A DNA stretch of 64,000 nt, from positions 124,001 through 188,000 of the forward strand of contig CAMRHE010000358.1 of the NCBI GenBank assembly GCA_947044405.1, read 5' to 3'. The notes under the pieces were generated by a model. The model was not told the origin of the DNA and searched no databases. It was given only the letters and a program-made list of their open reading frames with translations. This document shows positions 57,694-64,000 of this stretch, one piece after another. The translations under genes and the position numbers were made by a program. This stretch comes from Leptodactylus fallax. Its lineage: Eukaryota > Chordata > Amphibia > Anura > Leptodactylidae. Numbering within the stretch: position 1 is the stretch's first letter; the number at the start of each line of letters is the position of its first letter.

Positions 57694-58750
57694 TTATATT
57701 CTAGGTTCTTCAAAGTAGCCACCTTTTGCTTTGTTTACTGCTTTGCACACTCTTGGCATTCTCTTGATGAGCTTCAAGAGGTAGTCACCTGAAATGGTCT
57801 TCCAACAGTCTTGAAGGAGTTCCCAGAGATGCTTAGCACTTGTTGGCACTTTTGCCTTCACTCTGCGGTCCAGCTCACCCCAAACCATCTTGATTGGGTT
57901 CAGGTCTGGTGACTGTGGAGGCCAGGTCATCTGGCGTAGCACCCCATCACTCTCCTTCTTGGTCAAATAGCCCTTACACAGTCTGGAGGTGTGTTTGGGG
58001 TCATTGTCCTGTAGAAAAATAAATGATGGTCCAACTAAACGCAAACCGGATGGAATAGCATGCCGCTGCAAGATGCTGTGGTAACCATGCTGGTTCAGTA
58101 TTCCTACAATTTTGAATAAATCCCCAACAGTGTCACCAGCAAAGCACCCCCACAGCATCACACCTCCTCCTCCATGCTTCACGGTGGGAACCAGGCATGT
58201 AGAGTCCATTCGTTCACCTTTTCTGCGTCGCACAAAGACATGGTGGTTGGAACCAAAGATCTCAAATTTGGACTCATCAGACCAAAGCACAGATTTCCAC
58301 AGGTCTAATGTCCATTCCTTGTGTTCTTTAGCCCAAACAAGTCTCTTCTGCTTGTTGCCTGTCCTTAGCAGTGGTTTCCTAGCAGCTATTTTACCATGAA
58401 GGCCTGCTGCACACAGTCTCCTCTTAACAGTTGTTGTAGAGATGTGTCTGCTGCTAGAACTCTGTGTGGCATTGACCTGGTCTCTAATCTGAGCTGCTGT
58501 TAACCTGCGATTTCTGAGGCTGGTGACTCGGATGAACTTATCCTTCGCAGCAGAGGTGACTCTTGGTCTTCTTTTCCTGGGGCGGTCCCCATTTGAGCCA
58601 GTTTCTTTGTAGTGCTTGATGGTTTTGGCCACTCCACTTGGGGACACTTTCAAAGTTTTCCAAATTTTTCGGACTGACTGACCTTCATTTCTTAAAGTAA
58701 TGATGGCTACTCGTTTTTCTTTACTTAGCTGCTTTTTTTCTTGCCATAAT
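57694..58750 (-). pseudogene. Tc1 transposase, catalytic Glu replaced by Lys, frameshift at start
   Basis: The frame is open from 58836 to 57694 (380 codons), but the true start should be the ATG at 58748-58750. That ATG is out of frame by one base: an A run just after it makes it read M-A-R-K-K-A-A-K-stop, where the longer frame gives K-K-Q-L-S-K-E-K-R. The upstream codons of the open frame are leader DNA. The body has two helix-turn-helix blocks, W-S-D-E-S-K-F-E-I-F (first Asp), [10 protein letters not shown] (second Asp) and S-P-D-L-N-P-I-K-M-V-W. In the last motif the catalytic Glu after N-P-I is Lys (a G-to-A change). The protein would be inactive even though the frame is long. Confidence 0.88.
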
Positions 58751-58914
58751 ACAAATTCTAACACTCCATTCAGTAGGACTATCAGCTGTGTATCCACCTG
58801 ACTTCTGAACAACACAACTGATGGTCCCAACCCCATTTATAAGGCAAGAAATCCCACTTATTAAACCTGACAGGGCACACCTGTGAAGTGAAAACCATTT
58901 CAGGTGACCACATC

Positions 58915-58998
58915 TTGAAGCTCATCAAGAGAATGCCAAGAGTGTGCAAAGCAGTAATCAAAGCAAAACGTGGCTACTTTGAAGAACCTAGAATATAA
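58915..58998 (+). other. Duplicate of the transposase C-terminus within the opposite TIR
   Basis: The plus strand here reads K-L-I-K-R-M-P-R-V-C-K-A-V-I-K-A-K-R-G-Y and ends E-E-P-R-I-stop. This is the same tail as the gene on the minus strand, with two visible replacements. It is there because the TIR includes it, not as a separate gene. Confidence 0.88.
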
Positions 58999-59482
58999 GA
59001 CATATTTTCAGTTGTTTCACATTTTTTTGTTAAGTATATAATTCCACGTGTTAATTCATAGTTTTGATGCCTTCAGTGTGAATCTACAATTTTTATAGTC
59101 ATGAAAATACAGAAAACTCTTGGAATAAGAAGGTGTGTCCAAACTTTTGGTCTGTGCTGTATATATATATGCCACGCCCATCTCCCTAATTCTGAGCTTT
59201 TCATAGCGTAAGGCTTGCAGTTCGGTCTTCTCTCCCACTCTTCATCACTTGATTAACCCCGCTCTACTCTTGCTGCTTGTTTTCACAGTACAGCGGTGTT
59301 GGTCACATGACAAAGAATTGGCATGTCAACAGGAGAGCTGGACTAGAAGATTTCTGCCATCCAAGCAGGACTATAAAAAGCTCAGAATGTGGGAGACGGA
59401 GGAGAAGCATCTGTTAGCAAGTTTGCTTATCCAGTGAAGTGAGTACACTGCTGAAAGTTTTTATCTCATATGGCCCCTTTAA

Positions 59483-60369
59483 TTCTGCAACACAGATATA
59501 CAATGGTGTAGAATATTTTTTGAAACGTTCATTCATTTCAGTAATACAATTCATAATCAGCGTCTTCCATGATTGTGTGTCCTACTGAACCAGACTGAGG
59601 GACCATTTAAAGGCTTAGGAAACCTTGGCAGGTGACACACTGAATTTACAATATTGAACTTTTTTACAAAATTCTAATTTTCTTAGATTTGGGTTTTCAT
59701 TACCTGTAATCCATAATCAACATTTACAGAAATAAAACACTTGAAATAGAACACACTGTGTGTAAAGAATCTAGAAAATATAGGAGGTCACTTTTTTAAT
59801 TTAATTACTGAAAGAAATAAACGTTTCAAAGATATTCTAATTTATTGAGATGCGCCTGTACCTGTATAATGCTTGCTTTCTATTGGGTTAAATATATGAA
59901 TTTATTAATTATATCAACATAATTTTATAAACTTAATGAAATGTTTGCTATCATTCTTATCTGCTTAGGTTTGATATTCTACTGCTTGCACTTCAATTAA
60001 CTGCACCAATTTGGTTGTTCACGAAGATAAAAATAATAGATGCATCATTCTTAAACAAGTCAGGCCAAAACCATAGGACCCTGGCCTGGAACTGGCACCC
60101 TACTAGACTTATTAAAAAGACAATTAAATTCTAATCTTGTTACTGTTCCAGCTGTTATAGAAGAAGTTGTCTCTCCAGTTGCAATAAATTACAACTTCTG
60201 AGGCTACTTGATGACATATAATTAGTCTACATCTTGACAAAGAACAACTAGCAACAGCTGGCTCGTACTATATAGTAAAGTTTTACTTTCTAAGGGCGAA
60301 GCCACATGTTGCCCCAGTTGTATGTTCAAAACAAAAAACTTCAAGCATGTTTTTCTATTTCATCACATG
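59483..60369. other. Unassigned sequence
   Basis: No gene or repeat is recognised; the stretch is AT-rich. Confidence 0.4.
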
Positions 60370-60469
60370 GATTTTAACTCCTTCCCTCACCATGACGCTA
60401 TAGTACCTCATGCGCAGCTTCTGACATTGAGAGCAGGTGCCTGTGTGTAACACCCGCAGACATAGCTCA

Positions 60470-62071
60470 CAGGGGCGTAAATATCAGGGTAGCAGCAGTA
60501 GCGGCTGCCACAGGGCCCGGGACATTAGAGGGCCCGGGACATTAGGGGGCCCAGAGCCCTGTGGCAGCCGCTACCACGAACCCCACAAACCAGTGGCGTA
60601 ACCTACCGGACCCGGCAGGGTACGGGGCCCGCGGCCAGCTGGAGATGGCTGGGCCCCGGACCACTATGATAGCAGTCGGGGAAAGCCTGGTTCCCCCGAC
60701 CGCTATACATACTGTTATTGGAAAGGGACCCTGGCATATTGCAGGCCCCTTTCCAATAGATTACAGGGCAGGGCACCCAGGGGAAGTGACTGAAAATAAT
60801 AAATACATATTCTCACCTCTCCTGGGCACAGCGATCTCTCCGGCGCTCTTCCGTCATGTGACTGAGGCCTGTGAATAGGCCCCAGCAGTCACATGGGGCG
60901 TGGCCGCGTAATGACGTCAGTGCGTCCCCATGTAACCGCTGAGGTCCAATTACAGGCCTCAGCAGCGACGTCGGAAGTGGGCCTGAAGACGGCAGGATGG
61001 AGTGAGGATGCCAAGGTAAGGTAAGGCAAGGTGAGTATGAATGTTTGTTATTTTTAATCACCTTCTCTGGGCCTCCGATAATTATACTCTGGGGTCTGAG
61101 GAGACCCCAGAGTATAATAATAGCACCGGAGCGTAGGGGGGCTGTTGGGAGCTTATAATACTGTGTGGGGGGCCACTGTAGAGTATATACTACTGGGTGG
61201 GGGCCACTGTAGAGAATATAATACTGTGCGGGGGCCACTGTAGAGCATATAATACTGTGCGGGGGCCACTGTAGAGCATATACTACTGAGTGGGGGCCAC
61301 TGTAGAGCATATACTACTGGGTGGGGGCCACTGTAGAGCATATACAGTACTACTGGGTGGGGGCCACTGTAGAGCATATAATACTGAGTGGGGGCCACTG
61401 TGGGGGGCATATAATACTGTGTGGGGGCCACTGTGGGGAGCATATAATACTGTGTGGGGGCCACTGTGGGGAGCATATAATACTGGATGGGGGCCACTGT
61501 AGAGCATATACTACTGGGTGAGGCCCACTGTGGAGCATATACTACTGGGTGGGGCCCATTGTAGAGCATATACTACTGGGTGGGGCCCACTGTGGAGCAT
61601 ATACTACTGGGTGGGGCCCATTGTAGAGCATATACTACTGGCTGGGGCCCACTGTGGAGCATATACTACTGGGTGGGGCCCACTGTGGAGCATATACTAC
61701 TGGGTTGGGGCCACTGTGGAGCATATATTACTAGGTGGGGGCCACTGTGGAGCATATAATACTGGGTGGGGCCCACTGTGGGGGGCATATAATAATGGAT
61801 GTGGCCCACTGTGGTGGGCATATAATACTGGGTGGGGGCCACTGTGGGGAGTATATTATACTGTGTGTGGGGGTAGCAATGTAGAGCATATAATGCTGTA
61901 TGGAGGCCACTGTGGAGCATATAATGCTGTGTGAGGGCCACTGTCGAGCATATAACACTATTTGGGGCCACTGTTGAGCATATTTTACTGTTTGGGGACC
62001 TGTAACCGGTTTGGGGGGGCCCCATGTCAAATGTTCGCCTTGGGGCCCAGCCATTCCTAGTTACGCCACTG
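60470..62071. mobile_element. hAT-type element carrying a minisatellite (1602 bp)
   Basis: 8-bp duplications ATAGCTCA (60462-60469) and GTAGCTCA (62072-62079) match at seven of eight. The ends are CAGGGGCGTAAATA on the left and CAGTGGCGTAACTAGGAATG inward from the right. A second, closer match to the right end lies at 60592 (CAGTGGCGTAACCTACCGG). GTAGCGGCTGCCACAGGGCCC (60500) and its complement (60558) form a palindrome between the two left candidates. This suggests a rearranged or doubled left end. The interior is GC-rich with a minisatellite and no real gene. Confidence 0.72.
61150..61985. repeat. 31-bp minisatellite, about 27 copies
   Basis: The unit is GGGGGCCACTGTAGAGCATA followed by TACTACTGGGT. 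Variants include GTGTG/GGGTG/GAGTG and GTAGAGC/GTGGAGC/GTGGGGGGC, with a few length variants (an extra CAG near 61343; GGGGAG at 61435-61475). Variant blocks of adjacent similar units suggest stepwise expansion. Long open frames across it on both strands arise from the period and are not genes. Confidence 0.93.
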
Positions 62072-62330
62072 GTAGCTCAGCTATGATCAAGGGTGTTAAC
62101 CCCTTAGATGGCGTGACCAATCATGACTTATGACTGTAGCATCTAAGGGGTTGCTCTAGCAACTTGGTACCTTATCTGCCCCCTGCACCATTTCGAGAGG
62201 AGCCATGATGTTTATTCAGCAGACCGGGGTCTGTTTGGTGGCCCCAGGTCTGCGATCAGTTTAGGTCAATTAATTAGGCCTATCAGCCTACAGTATGCAT
62301 AGCCATAAAATAGTAAATATATGTCAGGCA

Positions 62331-62617
62331 CACCATCTATCAAATAGAGGTGCTGGTAGGGGGTTTCCAACCCTATAAATCAATGTAGTATAAATGTTGT
62401 ATATCGCTCAAGCAGCCAGACAGTGCACGCATGCGCACTACATTCACCCATCTTAACCTATCATTCAGGATACACATAGTTCATTGATTACCCAGGAATG
62501 CAGACTATGTAAACGGTTAAATTGGAATCCCTATTTAACTATTAGGAAAACTCCTGATGTCTAACTCATATTAATAGGTCAACATTATGTACAGTTTTTC
62601 AAATAAATTGGCATTAT

Positions 62618-62620
<3 letters not shown>
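62331..62620. other. Unassigned sequence
   Basis: Nothing is recognised. Confidence 0.4.

Positions 62621-62650
<30 letters not shown>
62621..62650. repeat. (TA)n microsatellite, followed by (CA)n
   Basis: A TA run lies directly left of T7, followed by CACACACACA at 62651-62660. Confidence 0.92.
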
Positions 62651-62661
<11 letters not shown>

Positions 62662-64000
62662 GGACAAAATTGTTGGCACTCCTCGTTTAATGAAAGAAAA
62701 ACCCACAATGGTCACAGAAATAACTTGAATCTGACAAAAGTAATATATAAAAATTCTATGAAAATGAACAAATGAAAGTCAGACATTGCTTTTCAACCAA
62801 GCTTCAACAGAATTTAAAAAAAAAAAAAAGAACTCATGAAACAGGCCTGGACAGAAATGAAGGTTCCCTTAACTTAATATTTTGTTGCACAACCTTTTGA
62901 GGCAATCACTGCAATCAAACGATTCCTGTAACCGTCAATGAGACTTCTGCATCTCTCAACAGGTATTTTGGCCCACTCCTTATGATTAAACTGCTCCAGT
63001 TGTCTCGGGTTTGAAGGGTGCCTTTCCAGACGGCATGTTTCAGCTCCTTCCAAAGATGCTCAATAGGATTTAGATCAGGGCTCATAGAAGGCCACTTCAG
63101 AATAATCCAATATTTTCCTCTTAGCCATTCTTGGGTGTTTTTAACTGTGTGTTTTGGGTCATTATCCTGTTACAAGACCCATGACCTGCGACTGAGACCA
63201 AGCTTTCTGACACTGGGCAGCGCATTTCTCTCTAGAGTCCCTTGATAGTCTTGTGATTTCATTGTACGCTGTACAGATTCAAAACACCCTGTGCCAGATG
63301 CAGCAAAGCAGCCCCAGAACATAAGAGCCTCCTCCATGTTTCACAGTAGGGACAGTGTTCTTTTCAAGATATGCTTCATTTTTCTGTCTGTGAACCTAGA
63401 GCTGATGTGCCTTGCCAAAAATTTCGATTTTTGTCTTTTCTGTCCATAGGACATTCTCCCAGAAGCTTTGTGGCTTGTCAACATGTAATTTGGCAAAATT
63501 CCAGTCTGGCTTTTTTATGATTTTTTTTTCAACAATTGTATCCTCCTTGGTCGTCTCCCATGAAGTCCACTTTGGCTCAAACAACGACGGATGGTGCGAT
63601 CTAACACTGATGTTCCTTGAGCTTGAAGTTAATCTTTAATCTCTTTTTTCTGGGCTCTGTTGTTACCATTCGTATTATCCTTCTCTTTGATTTGTCATCA
63701 ATTTTCTTCCTGCGGCCATGTCCAGGGAGGTTGGCTACAGTCCCATGGATCTTAAATTTCTGATTAATATGTGCAACTGTAGTCACAGGAACATCAAGCT
63801 GCTCAGAGATGGTCTTATAACCTTTACCTTTAACATGCTTGTCTATATAATTTTCTTTTTAAGCTCCTGAGTCAACTCTTTCCTTTGCTTCCTCTGGTCC
63901 ATATATACAGGCCCACTGACTGATTACAACATTGTAGACACCTGTGATGCTAATTAGTGGACACACCTTGATGATTCACACCTTGAATGTCCCTTTGGTC
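62651..64000 (-). mobile_element. Tc1 element T7, runs off the window
   Basis: The left end has ACGGACAAAATTGTTGGCAC (62660-62679), a typical Tc1 terminus. The boundary between the CA tract and the element is uncertain. The gene side ends at 63902 and leader sequence continues to 64000; the other TIR is outside the window. Confidence 0.85.
62869..63902 (-). pseudogene. Tc1 transposase, heavily frameshifted
   Basis: The start at 63902 reads M-D-Q-R-K-Q-R-K-E-L-T-Q-E-L-K-K, then TAG in frame. The gene resumes in another frame as K-G-Y-K-T-I-S-E-Q-L-D-V-P-V-T-T-V, then G-T-V-A-N-L-P-G-H-G-R-R-K-K-I-D. The first-Asp motif is changed to W-T-E-K-T-K-I-E-I-F (Asp to Glu). The D-N-D-P-K-H and S-P-D-L-N-P-I-E regions are readable only as fragments near 63170 and 63080. 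The end is near 62869 (C-N-K-I-L-S-stop). There are many stops; it is dead. Confidence 0.82.

Larger units (their letters stand above)
57531..59159 (-). mobile_element. Tc1 element T6, long TIRs that include the transposase tail (1629 bp)
   Basis: The ends are CAGTACAGACCAAAAGTTTG and the complement CAAACTTTTGGTCTGTGCTG, flanked by TA. The inverted repeats extend about 265 bp, 57531-57800 against 58893-59159. The last 28 or so codons of the transposase therefore exist twice, once in the gene (minus) and once in the opposite TIR (plus, 58915-58998). Confidence 0.95.
57421..59478. mobile_element. TTAA-type MITE split by a TA microsatellite and Tc1 T6
   Basis: TTAA flanks it at 57417-57420 and 59479-59482. 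The inverted ends are AAGGGTTATGCGGAGGATAAA on the left and AGGGGCCATATGAGATAAA inward from the right. Pairing continues (AAACTTTCATTAGTGTATTC / AAACTTTCAGCAGTGTACTC) for about 70 bp. Removing T6 leaves about 430 bp. T6 and the TA run sit near the left end. Confidence 0.8.
60370..62330 (-). repeat. GC-rich interspersed repeat, reverse copy 4, split by hAT
   Basis: The left part 60370-60469 begins TTAACTCCTTCCCTCACCATGACGC, the complement of the family's GGGTTAA end. The right part from 62080 has GTTAACCCCTTAGATGGCGTGACC and GCATCTAAGGGGTTGC, matching GGTCACGTTTGACC...GCATCTAAAGGGTTAAC of copy 1. The two parts join when the hAT element 60470-62071 is removed. Confidence 0.6.

Noticed and set aside
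61153..61934. Long open frames on both strands (up to 138 codons) rich in Y-S-G-P-H or W-G-P-L repeats
   Set aside because: They follow the 31-bp minisatellite. Because 31 is not a multiple of three, all frames cycle, so openness is a by-product of a stop-poor unit.
61150..61985. Regular 31-bp repeats resembling a CRISPR array
   Set aside because: The units are head to tail with no unique spacers, and the context is a eukaryotic transposon.

Overview
The window reads as vertebrate, most likely anuran (frog or toad), non-coding DNA. It has the AT-rich look of vertebrate DNA, intron-bearing transposases, Tx1/L1-type LINEs with CT-rich inter-ORF regions, and dense Tc1, hAT, Harbinger and TTAA-type miniature elements (MITEs). 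Several of the MITEs match my recollection of very abundant frog repeats. The frog call is an inference; no host gene was found that could place the species. I see no convincing host exon, tRNA, rRNA or CRISPR. Everything with a recognisable protein belongs to a mobile element.

Layout. 1-3000: a hAT (ZMYM1-like) relic, a GC-rich interspersed repeat, and two decayed Harbinger copies in tandem. 3000-6900: a tiny deleted Tc1 and MITE fragments. 6600-11240: a long inverted repeat, a nearly intact Tc1 (T1) and a 5'-truncated Tc1 (T3). 13129-17006: an internally deleted Tc1 (T4) and a complete but broken hAT-Charlie. 18250-21992: the 5' end of an L1/Tx1 LINE, cut at an intact Tc1 (T5). 22700-27235: CR1-like LINE relics and MITEs. 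27467-33554: an L1/Tx1 LINE with target-site duplications but large internal deletions. 34063-35901: a TTAA MITE abutting a foldback element that holds a probable solo LTR. 40004-42167: a complete-ended Harbinger with both of its genes, its transposase core deleted. 45071-47084: a foldback and a decayed Tc1-type element (T9). 48840-51860: two GC-rich repeat copies around a MITE that an intact Tc1 (T2) has split. 53061-54898: a hAT MITE and a second copy of the foldback element. 57098-59482: a hairpin MITE, then a TTAA MITE holding a TA microsatellite and a Tc1 (T6). 60370-62330: a GC-rich repeat split by a hAT element that carries about 27 copies of a 31-bp minisatellite. 62621-64000: a TA microsatellite and a decayed Tc1 (T7) running off the window.

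Nine Tc1/mariner-type elements with at least seven distinct terminal sequences lie in 64 kb. Two (T2, T5) keep complete transposase frames with the DD34E triad; T1 is close behind but lacks the start codon that T2 has. The rest carry identifiable lesions. No new cellular system was found. The interest lies in the nested-insertion record, the intact Tc1 copies, the two-gene Harbinger, the minisatellite-bearing hAT, and a repeat hairpin that varies in a pairing-preserving way.
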